The notes beneath the pieces were generated by a model. That model made no database searches. It saw only the letters and a program-made list of their open reading frames with translations, and was not told where the DNA came from. A stretch of DNA of 16,959 bases from Victivallales bacterium (lineage in GTDB: Bacteria > Verrucomicrobiota > Lentisphaeria > Oligosphaerales > Oligosphaeraceae): NCBI GenBank assembly GCA_900769285.1, contig CAAGGB010000176.1, forward strand, positions 1 through 16,959. Direction: 5' to 3'. Within the stretch, counting starts at the first letter, position 1. Each line of letters begins with the position of its first letter. Below are positions 8,090 through 15,030 of the stretch, piece by piece. The position numbers and the translations under genes are program-made.

Positions 8090-8141
8090 TTCGTCTATAC
8101 AACGTTTGTCCCAGTAGGATAATTTGAGGAAGCAAGTCAGG

Positions 8142-8975
8142 ATGGCAAGAAAAATTTTCGATGTGCATACGCATGTGTGGCCGGACAAGGTGGCGTCGTC
8201 GGCGGTGGCGTATCTGCAGGCGAAGAGCCACAACCTGCCGGTGTTCAGCGACGGCACGGCGGGCGGTCTGCGGGCGCGTGCGCTGGAGGCCGGCTACACG
8301 GGCTGGCTGAACTGCCCGGTGGTGACGCGCCCCGGCCAGGCGCATGGCGTGAACGAGAAGGCGGCGAAGGCGAATGTGTGGCCGAGCCTGTCGCTGGGCG
8401 GCGTCCATCCGGAGGACGCGGATGTGGCGGGCGAGCTGCAGCATCTGGTGGATTTGGGGCTGCTGGGGCTGAAGCTGCATCCCGAGTACCAGTCGTTCTC
8501 GCCGCTGGAGGCGCGGATGGAGCCGGTGTGGGACTGGTGCGAGTCGCACCGTCTGCCGGTGCTCTTCCACGCGGGCAACGACATCGGCTTCGAGCCGCCG
8601 TACCATTCGCGTCCGGCGGACTTCGCCGAGCTGCGCCGCCGTCATCCGGAGATGGTCATCATCTGCGCCCACATGGGCGGCTGGCTCGCCTGGGACGAGT
8701 TCGAGCGCGACCTCATGGGCCACGACGTCCTCATCGACACCTCCTTCTCGGCGCCCTTCATGCGCGACCAGCCCGGACGCTTCGAGCGCCTCATCCGCGG
8801 CCATGGCGTCGAGCGCGTCCTCTACGGCACCGACTCGCCCTGGCAGGCGCTCACCACCGGCGTCGCCGACATCGAGGCCCTCACGCTGTCCGACGAGGAC
8901 AAGAACCGCATCCTCTGGGGCAACGCCGCCCGCGTCTTCGGCCTTGAGGCGCACCTCCAGGCCGCACAGCCATGA
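8142..8975 (+). CDS. Metal-dependent amidohydrolase (amidohydrolase-2 / TatD-like TIM barrel)
   Basis: This 277-residue TIM-barrel hydrolase belongs to the amidohydrolase superfamily. It shows the metal-binding HTH (His9, His11) after strand 1, LFHAGND (His143), CAHMGG (His177) and YGTDSPW (Asp231), each at the end of a predicted strand. LGLKLHPEYQ (108-117) is the usual strand-4 region. The family hydrolyses or decarboxylates diverse small substrates, and sequence alone does not name this one. There is no signal peptide, so it is cytoplasmic. The ATG at 8142 is preferred over an upstream TTG at 8124 because GAGGA (8126-8130) lies 11 nt before it and homology starts at RKIFDVHTH. Its stop overlaps the next start (ATGA, 8972-8975), so the two are translationally coupled in an operon with a secreted phosphodiesterase-fold enzyme and a GH9. 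Confidence 0.88.
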   Translation: MARKIFDVHTHVWPDKVASSAVAYLQAKSHNLPVFSDGTAGGLRARALEAGYTGWLNCPVVTRPGQAHGVNEKAAKANVWPSLSLGGVHPEDADVAGELQHLVDLGLLGLKLHPEYQSFSPLEARMEPVWDWCESHRLPVLFHAGNDIGFEPPYHSRPADFAELRRRHPEMVIICAHMGGWLAWDEFERDLMGHDVLIDTSFSAPFMRDQPGRFERLIRGHGVERVLYGTDSPWQALTTGVADIEALTLSDEDKNRILWGNAARVFGLEAHLQAAQP

Positions 8976-9886
8976 CCTTCCCCCACCACCTTCTGCTCGG
9001 AGCGCTGCTGCTGATGACCACCTCCATCCTGACTCCCTGCGTTGCCGCCGCCGAGCCCGCCGCGCGGCAGCCGGGCACACACTACCGCGTGATGTCCAGC
9101 AACATCTGGGGCGACTACTTCGGCAACCCGCCCCACGAGCGCGACCAGGCGCTGGCCAGCGTCCTCCTGCGCTATGCACCGGACCTCATCGCCCTCCAGG
9201 AGGTCACGCCCAACTGGTGGACGTCGCGCCTCTTCGCGGCACTCGCCGCCGACTACGCCGTCGCCGACGGCGGCGCGTCCGACCAGCGGCGGACGAACTA
9301 CACCCCGCTGCTGTACCGCCGCAGCCGCTTCGAGCTCCTCTCGCAGGGCGTCGACTTCTATCATCTCAAGCTGGACCGCTCCAAGGGCGTCACCTGGGCC
9401 GTGCTCCGTGACCTGGAGTCCAGACGGCTCGTCATCGCTTTCTCGACCCACTTCTGGTGGAAGGGAACCGACGAGAGCAACTACATCCGCACCGTCAATG
9501 CCGAGAAGCTGGCGGAGCGTCTCCTCGAACTCCAGCGGCGCTACGGTGACGCGCCTGTCCTGGGCGGCGGCGACTTCAACTGCACGGTCGCCTCGGACGC
9601 CCTCCGGCTCCTGAAGACCAGGGGGTTCTCCAGCGCCCAGGAGGTCGCCGACGAGGCGTCGCCCGTCTGCTCGCACCACGGCGACCCCAAGCGCGACGAC
9701 GCCGGACGCTATCGGGGCGCGCCGCGTCCCTCGGACAACGTCAAGGCGCGCTCCATCGACCATCTGCTGGTCTCCGCCGCCTCCGTGCGCGTGCTGCGGG
9801 AGACGGTCATCCTCGACCAGGACGCCCTCGACGCCTCGGACCATTCGCCCATCTTCATGGATGTCGCGCTGACGACGGAGCGCTGA
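8972..9886 (+). CDS. Secreted endonuclease/exonuclease/phosphatase (EEP) family enzyme
   Basis: This 304-residue protein carries an N-terminal signal peptide (hydrophobic core about 7-22, cleavage near AAA-EP at 25-28). The EEP/DNase I-fold motifs follow in order: SNIWGDYFGN with Asn44, LIALQEV with metal-binding Glu77, STHFWW with His160, GGDFNCT with Asp201/Asn203, SIDHLLVS with Asp263, and SDHSPI with Asp290/His291. All expected catalytic residues are therefore present. The superfamily cleaves phosphodiester or phosphomonoester bonds in nucleic acids, phosphoinositides or sphingolipids; the substrate here is unknown. Export makes a periplasmic or extracellular phosphodiesterase or nuclease likely. 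Cys23 in LTPC is a poor lipobox. It is the middle gene of the operon, overlapping the upstream gene by 4 nt with a 1-nt gap to the downstream one. Confidence 0.9.
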   Translation: MTFPHHLLLGALLLMTTSILTPCVAAAEPAARQPGTHYRVMSSNIWGDYFGNPPHERDQALASVLLRYAPDLIALQEVTPNWWTSRLFAALAADYAVADGGASDQRRTNYTPLLYRRSRFELLSQGVDFYHLKLDRSKGVTWAVLRDLESRRLVIAFSTHFWWKGTDESNYIRTVNAEKLAERLLELQRRYGDAPVLGGGDFNCTVASDALRLLKTRGFSSAQEVADEASPVCSHHGDPKRDDAGRYRGAPRPSDNVKARSIDHLLVSAASVRVLRETVILDQDALDASDHSPIFMDVALTTER

Positions 9887-9887
9887 C

Positions 9888-12425
9888 ATGGGGACGAGGA
9901 AGGGAGGAGCCTGCGTCAGGCCGCTGGTCTGCCTGTGGCTGCTGCTTGCGGCCTGGAGCCATGCCGGCGACTGGACGGTGACGCACCTGGATGACCGGAC
10001 GCTGGCCCTGACCGGCGACTACTCGCGCCAACTGGCACAGGCGGCGCAGGCGCGCTGGAGCTCCTGGAGCGCGGTCGTCAGCCGCGTCGTCCCCACGTGG
10101 GAGACGGAGCTGCGGCGGGACATCGAGCCGGCGCGGGCGATTCTCGAACGCCGTCCGGCTCTGGTGCGCCTTTTCCGCGACGCGCCGCAGGTGCGGGTGG
10201 AGGGTGCCTCGCCCGTCGAGGCCGTCCAGGTCGGCTTCTGGCTGAGTCCGACCGGCCTGCTGCGGCTGGATGGCGTCCCCACCCGGAACGCCGAGGTCGT
10301 CTACCATCTGTTCGTGCGGCTGAGCCGGCCACTGCAGCCCGCGGAGAGGGTGCTGCTGACCTTGCCGGACGGCACACGCATCAGCCATCGCCATGCGCCC
10401 GACGAACGCCCGTCCGCGCTCTTCAAGCTGAATCAGGTCGGCTATGCCACGCAGGCGCGGCAGCGCTACGCCTACCTGGGCGCCTGGCTGGGCACAGCCG
10501 GACCGCTCCCGCTCCGACACCTCGACGGCCAGCCCTTCGAGCTGCGACGCGCCTCGGACGCCTCCGTCGCCTTCACCGGAACCCTCCGCGCCAGAATGGA
10601 CGACCCCACATCGGACAAGGGAACACCCTTCACCGGCGAGGAGACGCTGGAACTCGACTTCTCCGCGTGGGACAAGCCCGGCGACTATTACCTCTGGGTG
10701 GATGGCATCGGACGCAGCGAGACGTTCGCCCTCACGCCAGACGCGCTCGCCGAAGCGTTCTATGTCCATGCGCGGGGACTCTTCCACAAGCGTTGCGGCA
10801 TCGACCGGAAACCGCCCTTCACTCACTGGCCGCTGGCAGCCTGCCACCAGCGCGTCCGGCGCGGCTCCTTCCCCCCACACGCCGACCACTACGGCGACGG
10901 CAACCCCAAGCGCGACTTCGGCTTCTACGATGCAGCCGGCAAGAGCCTCAAGGTCAACCACTTCCAGCTCATCGCCGAAAACCCGCCGCGCGATGCCGCC
11001 GACATCCAGGCCTGCGGCGGCTGGCATGACGCCGCCGACTACGACCGCCGCCCCATGCACCTGCAGATTGTCGGCGACCTCGCCGCCGTCTACCTGCTCC
11101 GTCCGCAGAACTTCTCCGACGGACAGCTCAACCTGCCCGAGAGCGGCAACGGCATCCCTGACATCCTGGACGAGTGCGTCTGGGGACTGAGCCATCTGCG
11201 CGCCGTCCAGCAGCCCGACGGCGGCGTCGGCACCTGGTTCGAGACCGTCCGGCATCCCGTCGCCGGCGAAGGGACGCCCGCCTCGGACACCGGCACCTAC
11301 TATGTCTCCGCCGCCACGTGCGCCTCCTCGCTGGAGTACGCCGCCTACGCCGCCCTGCTCGCCGTGGCGCTGCAACGCGCCGGCGCCGCCGACGAGTCAC
11401 ACGCCTTCGCCGACTCCGCACGACGCGCCTGGGACTTCGCCATGAGGCGCGAGAACCGCGCCGTCCGCGTCTATTCGCTGAATCGCCGCACGGTCTTCTA
11501 CCGCGAGCCGCGCGAGCTGGAGCCGGAGCTGCTGGTCAAGGCCGGCCTCTCGCTGGCGCATCTGTTCCAGTCGCCGGACTATCTCGCGCCCGCGCGGCAG
11601 CTCGGACGGCGGCCTCTTGACGCCTGGCGCAAGGGCGCCTGGCGGCGCTCGCCGTTCTTCTGGCTGGAGCTGCATCTGTTTCCCCAGGAGGCGGAGTCGC
11701 TGGCGGAGCTGCGTCAGGAATGGCGGCGGACTCTCCTGCGCGAGGCCGAGCAGATGGTCCGGCAGCAGGACCAGAACTATCCCTACCGCATCGCCTGGTA
11801 TGGCGCCGGCGAGGGCTGGGTGCATACCATGGCGTGGGGAAACGTCCATCCCCTCCGACGCGCACGGACGCTGGTCGCCGCCCATGCCGTCACCGGAGAC
11901 CGCCGCTTCCTCGACGCCGCGTTCCTCGCCAGCGACTTCCACCATGGCGCCAATCCCTCCGGCATGTGCATGACCAGCGGATTGGGGACGCGCTATCCGG
12001 TCCGCTTCCTCGACCTCCCATCCTATGCCGACGGCATCGCCGAATTCGTGCCGGGCATCACCCCCTACCGCCACACGTACGGCATCGACCGTGGGGACGT
12101 CCAGTTGGCGCATGGGCTGTTCCTCAAGGCCAGGAAGATGCTTGGCTTCGACGGCGCGGCCGTGTCGCTGCTGCCCCGCGAGGGGCTGACGGAGCAGCAG
12201 TGCGCCGAGGAGCTGGGGAAGGTCTGGCCCATCTGGCGGCGCTGGGCCAATGTCGAGCAGTACAGCGTCGCCGCCAGCGAGTATTCGGTCTGGGAGACCA
12301 TCGGGCCGGCGGCGGCCGTCACGGGCTATCTGCTGGAGCGGGCGCGCCCGCCCCGACAGGACTGGCTGGACCGCCGCCCCGCCTCCGACATCCGCCAGCT
12401 CCCCGGCTACGCACCCCTGCCGTGA
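9888..12425 (+). CDS. Secreted GH9-like glycoside hydrolase with N-terminal Ig-like (CelD_N) domain
   Basis: This 845-residue protein has a signal peptide (positive start, hydrophobic core about 13-23, cleavage after SHA near 26). Residues 27-175 form an extra N-terminal region that I do not recognise. LFKLNQVGYATQARQRYAYLG (from 178) starts the Ig-like domain typical of GH9 cellulases, up to about 280. The (alpha/alpha)6 catalytic domain follows with GGWHDAADYD (377-386, catalytic Asp381/Asp384), ESGNGIPDILDE (418-429) and FHHGANPSGMCMTSGLG (684-700). A C-terminal SEYSVWETIGPAA carries the likely proton donor Glu798. The family inverts beta-glucosidic linkages, usually in cellulose or beta-glucan; sequence alone does not fix the polymer. 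The ATG is 1 nt after the preceding stop, so it is the last gene of the operon, and a hairpin follows 32 nt downstream. Confidence 0.93.
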   Translation: MGTRKGGACVRPLVCLWLLLAAWSHAGDWTVTHLDDRTLALTGDYSRQLAQAAQARWSSWSAVVSRVVPTWETELRRDIEPARAILERRPALVRLFRDAPQVRVEGASPVEAVQVGFWLSPTGLLRLDGVPTRNAEVVYHLFVRLSRPLQPAERVLLTLPDGTRISHRHAPDERPSALFKLNQVGYATQARQRYAYLGAWLGTAGPLPLRHLDGQPFELRRASDASVAFTGTLRARMDDPTSDKGTPFTGEETLELDFSAWDKPGDYYLWVDGIGRSETFALTPDALAEAFYVHARGLFHKRCGIDRKPPFTHWPLAACHQRVRRGSFPPHADHYGDGNPKRDFGFYDAAGKSLKVNHFQLIAENPPRDAADIQACGGWHDAADYDRRPMHLQIVGDLAAVYLLRPQNFSDGQLNLPESGNGIPDILDECVWGLSHLRAVQQPDGGVGTWFETVRHPVAGEGTPASDTGTYYVSAATCASSLEYAAYAALLAVALQRAGAADESHAFADSARRAWDFAMRRENRAVRVYSLNRRTVFYREPRELEPELLVKAGLSLAHLFQSPDYLAPARQLGRRPLDAWRKGAWRRSPFFWLELHLFPQEAESLAELRQEWRRTLLREAEQMVRQQDQNYPYRIAWYGAGEGWVHTMAWGNVHPLRRARTLVAAHAVTGDRRFLDAAFLASDFHHGANPSGMCMTSGLGTRYPVRFLDLPSYADGIAEFVPGITPYRHTYGIDRGDVQLAHGLFLKARKMLGFDGAAVSLLPREGLTEQQCAEELGKVWPIWRRWANVEQYSVAASEYSVWETIGPAAAVTGYLLERARPPRQDWLDRRPASDIRQLPGYAPLP

Positions 12426-12456
12426 ATGCAGTCGCAAAACGTGACGGGGCAGTTGT

Positions 12457-12480
12457 ATTTGGCGCGAGAATGCGCTAAAT
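12457..12480 (+). terminator. Hairpin downstream of the GH9 operon, probable terminator
   Basis: ATTTGGCGC (12457-12465) pairs with GCGCTAAAT (12472-12480) through nine base pairs, one of them G-U, around the 6-nt loop GAGAAT. It starts 32 nt after the GH9 stop. An AT-rich stretch, TGATAAAATC, follows rather than a clean T-run, so it is intrinsic-terminator-like but imperfect. Confidence 0.5.
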
Positions 12481-12487
12481 TGATAAA

Positions 12488-12499
12488 ATCTGATCAGAT
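12488..12499. promoter_or_regulatory. 12-bp perfect palindrome, possible operator
   Basis: ATCTGATCAGAT is a perfect inverted repeat immediately after the terminator-like hairpin and about 250 bp upstream of the YhdJ-like methyltransferase. A -10-like TATGCT lies just downstream (12512-12517). Binding by a dimeric regulator is possible, but no regulator gene is visible nearby, and 12-bp palindromes also arise by chance. Confidence 0.2.
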
Positions 12500-12570
12500 C
12501 GGTGGATGTGTTATGCTGATGGCGGTCTTGACCGCGTGGTGGTGAAAGGGGATGAGCACCCTGGGGTAGC

Positions 12571-12691
12571 GAGTGTTCGAAATGTGCACGCGCTCCGCAG
12601 TGAAGCAAAGGGGCGCCTGTCTCGACGGCGCCACGCCGTCGGGCAGAAAACCGCTGCTGTCCCAGCCAGCCATCGACCTTTTCGAATGCTC
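12571..12691 (+). repeat. Dispersed structured element, copy A, with imperfect terminal inverted repeats
   Basis: GAGTGTTCGAAA (12571-12582) and TTTCGAATGCTC (12680-12691) are inverted ends matching at 10 of 12 positions. Inside lies a perfect 7-bp hairpin, CGACGGC/GCCGTCG (12623-12629 with 12635-12641, 5-nt loop). A conserved 30-nt segment follows at 12649-12678 (AACCGCTG...CGACC). Copy B at 16845-16921 has the same layout inverted: 25 of the 30 nt match and a hairpin of different sequence occupies the same place. Copy A has about 45 extra bp (12583-12627). It fills much of the 324-bp gap between the GH9 gene and the restriction-modification cassette; no ORF is supportable there. Confidence 0.6.
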
Positions 12692-12749
12692 ACTATCATG
12701 TCGCGCATTCACTAGGTTCAGAGTAAGCTAACAGGTTGGTAAAAAGAAG

Positions 12750-13712
12750 ATGATGGAGACAGTCAGTAAGCAGCTATTTCTCGACTTGGAGACCGACAGA
12801 AGCGTTGGCGACATGGATGGCTGTTGCGGTGGCGCCTGGGATTATGCCAAGGTGTTTGATGAGCTGAAAGTTGATTTTCACGAGGCAAACAGTCACGCTC
12901 TATGTGTGTTAGGCGACTCGCTGAAGGTGTTGCAGGGAATGAGGACATCATCTGTCCATCTTATCTTTGCGGATGCACCTTACAACATTGGCAAGGACTT
13001 TGGCAATAACCAGGATCGCTGGGAAAGCACCGAGGCGTATGTGAGGTGGTGCCAGGGATGGCTGGACGAATGCATGAGAGTTCTGCGCCCTGATGGCACG
13101 ATGTATTTTATGACGGCTACACAGCATATGCCCTATTTGGATGAATATGTGAGCCGACAATATAATGTCCTTTGCCGTATAGTATGGATTTACGACAGTT
13201 CGGGCGTGCAGTCGAAGAAGATGTTCGGTTCGCTGTATGAGCCTATTCTGATGATTAACCATTCCCGTTCAGATCATTATACCTTTAATAGCGATGATAT
13301 TCTGGTTGAGGCGAAAACAGGTTCCCAAAGAAGGCTGATTGACTACCGAAAGGATCCACCACAACCATATAATGATCGGAAGGTACCAGGAAATGTCTGG
13401 AACTTTTCTCGTGTCAGATTCAAGATGGATGAATATGAGAACCATCCAACGCAAAAGCCTGAAGCCTTGCTGAACCGCATCATTCTGGCCTCATCAAATC
13501 CCGGTGACATTGTACTGGACCCTTTTGCTGGAAGTTTCAGCACCATTGCGGTCGCTGCTCGGCTGAAACGCTATGCGATAGGTATCGACATTAACGAGGA
13601 ATATCTCAAGATAGGCCTTCGGCGATGTGGTGTTTCTTCTTCCTACAAGGGAGAGAGCCTGGTCAAAGTCAAGGAAAGAAAAACCTCGGCAAAATCGAAA
13701 TTTGTCAGATGA
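12750..13712 (+). CDS. YhdJ-like beta-class adenine-N6 DNA methyltransferase (ATGCAT-type)
   Basis: This 320-residue DNA methyltransferase closely resembles E. coli YhdJ as I remember it. Shared runs include IVWIYDSSGVQSKK (144-157), ILVEAKTGSQRRLIDYRK (184-201), PPQPYN (203-208), KVPGNVWNF (211-219) and DEYENHPTQKPEALL (227-241). LASSNPGDIVLDPFAGSF (246-263) is also shared. The catalytic motif IV precedes the SAM-binding FxG motif (DPFAGS, 257-262), which is the beta order. YhdJ methylates the second adenine of ATGCAT, so that specificity is likely here. Motif IV reads DAPY (75-78), not the usual DPPY. The gene is much more AT-rich than its neighbours and pairs with a downstream candidate endonuclease (128-bp gap), so it is probably the protective half of an acquired type II system. 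An ATGCAT occurs within the gene at 13070-13075. Two consecutive ATGs open the frame; the first is used. Confidence 0.92.
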   Translation: MMETVSKQLFLDLETDRSVGDMDGCCGGAWDYAKVFDELKVDFHEANSHALCVLGDSLKVLQGMRTSSVHLIFADAPYNIGKDFGNNQDRWESTEAYVRWCQGWLDECMRVLRPDGTMYFMTATQHMPYLDEYVSRQYNVLCRIVWIYDSSGVQSKKMFGSLYEPILMINHSRSDHYTFNSDDILVEAKTGSQRRLIDYRKDPPQPYNDRKVPGNVWNFSRVRFKMDEYENHPTQKPEALLNRIILASSNPGDIVLDPFAGSFSTIAVAARLKRYAIGIDINEEYLKIGLRRCGVSSSYKGESLVKVKERKTSAKSKFVR

Positions 13713-13827
13713 TGTTTTCTAGTAATTGATCTTTTCTTCTAGGTGTCAGCCGCAAGTGTTTGGTCGCCTGTGGCCAGTCGTCTTTTGTGGGCTGCTGATG
13801 ATGATGCAAGCTATTTGATTCGTAGAG

Positions 13828-13833
13828 AAGGAG
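13828..13833 (+). promoter_or_regulatory. Ribosome binding site of the candidate endonuclease
   Basis: AAGGAG lies 7 nt before the ATG at 13841, a near-ideal Shine-Dalgarno that fixes this start. It is one of the clearest ribosome binding sites in the window, so the endonuclease may be well translated from its own message or as part of an operon with the methyltransferase. Confidence 0.7.
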
Positions 13834-13840
13834 AAGCGTC

Positions 13841-14902
13841 ATGGAGGCGTTTGTAGGGAAGATCATTAGCCAATTTTTCCCTGAAAGGATTGAAGAGATT
13901 TATTTAGGAAGTCCCCTTATTCAATATCTTGATAAAAAATCAGGAGCGATACATGGTGGCTCGAAGACAAGAAGGAGTTTGGCTAATTATTATGCCATTT
14001 ATTCCCTTGTTTGCCTCTATATTGAGGATTTCTATGAAAAGCCAGATGAGTATTCGAGCTTTTTGGGCTATGAATATTCTCGGTTACGTGCCTTTTGCAG
14101 ACGGCTGTATGGGGGGAGCAAACTGCAGAATCATGCACTGAACAGCAGGGTGAACGGCGAATTCAGAAACAAGTTACATGAGAACCATGATCTGATTATT
14201 TGCCGCGAAGGAAGGTATTCCCTGGACCAGCGGTATCTGTTCGTTGACAATACAGACATCAGTAAGGTGATTAAGGCGATTATAGATGACTATGTTCGGT
14301 TGCTGATTGAAAAGGATGCCAGTCTGCTTGATGCCTTGCGCCATCTTTCGTTTACCTCAAGTCTGGAGGAACGGAAGAGGATGCTGACGCAACTGTTGTC
14401 TGATGACAGCGAGGCAAGGATCTTTGAAATACTGGCATTCTCAATTCTGAAACGCTACTACTCCCATCAGTCTATTCTGATGGGTGAGACAGAAGACTCA
14501 CTCTGCAAAAGAAGCCTTCAACTGTACAAGACAGGGCGAACCAACGCCAATGATGGCGGGATTGACTTTGTTCTGCGCCCTTTAGGAAGATTTTTTCAGG
14601 TAACTGAAGTGAATGATTTTGGGAAATATCTGCTTGACATAGACAAGGTTCTCCATTTTCCCGTCACCTTTGTCATCAAGACATCCCGCGGAAAGGATGA
14701 GGTTATTGCCTCTATGCGTCAGTATATTTCGGCACAGTGTCACGACGATTTGCTGCTTCGGCAACGATACGAAAAGGCTATTGAGGACGTGATCGTTCTA
14801 GATGACCTCAAGGAGTTGTTGTATCAATTTGATGTCTCTGATATTCAGAACGTCATTGAGAATATGGCATTTTACTATAAACTGGAGCTCAATCTTTCAT
14901 AA
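13841..14902 (+). CDS. Candidate type II restriction endonuclease (PD-(D/E)XK/Mrr-like core), partner of the YhdJ-like methylase
   Basis: I do not recognise this 353-residue protein by overall sequence. Its position directly behind a restriction-type methyltransferase, with the same AT-rich composition, argues for the cognate endonuclease. A nuclease-like core supports this: a helix with EARIFEILAFSILKRYY (191-207, possible Glu196), then NANDGGIDFVL (235-245), then the strand FFQVTEV (251-257). This recalls the DGGID...QVK core of Mrr-type nucleases, with Asp242 as the metal ligand. At the position of the catalytic Lys there is Thr255, so Lys262 (FGKYLLD) or another residue would have to substitute. 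The N-terminal half (1-170) is helical and could recognise DNA. If the partner's site is ATGCAT, it should be an NsiI/AvaIII isoschizomer. Alternatives are an unrelated nuclease family or an inactive nuclease. Confidence 0.7.
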   Translation: MEAFVGKIISQFFPERIEEIYLGSPLIQYLDKKSGAIHGGSKTRRSLANYYAIYSLVCLYIEDFYEKPDEYSSFLGYEYSRLRAFCRRLYGGSKLQNHALNSRVNGEFRNKLHENHDLIICREGRYSLDQRYLFVDNTDISKVIKAIIDDYVRLLIEKDASLLDALRHLSFTSSLEERKRMLTQLLSDDSEARIFEILAFSILKRYYSHQSILMGETEDSLCKRSLQLYKTGRTNANDGGIDFVLRPLGRFFQVTEVNDFGKYLLDIDKVLHFPVTFVIKTSRGKDEVIASMRQYISAQCHDDLLLRQRYEKAIEDVIVLDDLKELLYQFDVSDIQNVIENMAFYYKLELNLS

Positions 14903-14925
14903 GAAAGATAAGCTTGGCAGCAGCA

Positions 14926-15018
14926 GTCCACAAAACACACAAAGAACACAGCAAGTGAGTGGATGAGGCCACGCTAAAGTCCGAGCCTTCTTTTGCTTGT
15001 TTTGTGTGTTTTGTGGAC
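14926..15018. repeat. Inverted pair of the array core repeat between two convergent stop codons
   Basis: GTCCACAAAACACACAAA at 14926-14943 is perfectly complementary to 15001-15018 (18 bp), with a 57-nt loop. Read from 15018 on the minus strand, the sequence matches the array core at 26 of 28 positions and continues into the same A-rich segment (ACAAGCAAAA). The left copy starts 23 nt after the candidate endonuclease stop, and the right copy starts 12 nt after the glycosidase stop on its own strand. The pair could form a bidirectional transcript end, but the stems are AT-rich with A/T runs. Dispersal of the array repeat family is certain; a terminator role is inference. Confidence 0.8.
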
Positions 15019-15030
15019 CATGGAGAGAGG

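Noticed and set aside
6988..8127. Plus-strand ORF of 379 codons within the giant minus-strand gene
   Set aside because: Low-complexity Gly/Arg/Gln/Glu translation; the opposite strand gives coherent membrane helices and Wzy-like motifs. The 423-codon frame at 4540-5811 is rejected for the same reason.
8124..8141. TTG start at 8124 for the amidohydrolase
   Set aside because: It would translate through the GAGGA ribosome-binding-like sequence; the ATG at 8142 has better spacing and fits the family N terminus.
7908..9179. Minus-strand ORF of 423 codons across the divergent promoter region and amidohydrolase gene
   Set aside because: It crosses an intergenic region and shadows an amidohydrolase with all metal ligands; the translation is Arg/Ala/His-rich without motifs.
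9855..11375. Long minus-strand ORF of 506 codons opposite the GH9 gene
   Set aside because: It is antisense to a gene with clear GH9 motifs; long opposite-strand frames are expected at this GC content, and the translation shows no domain.
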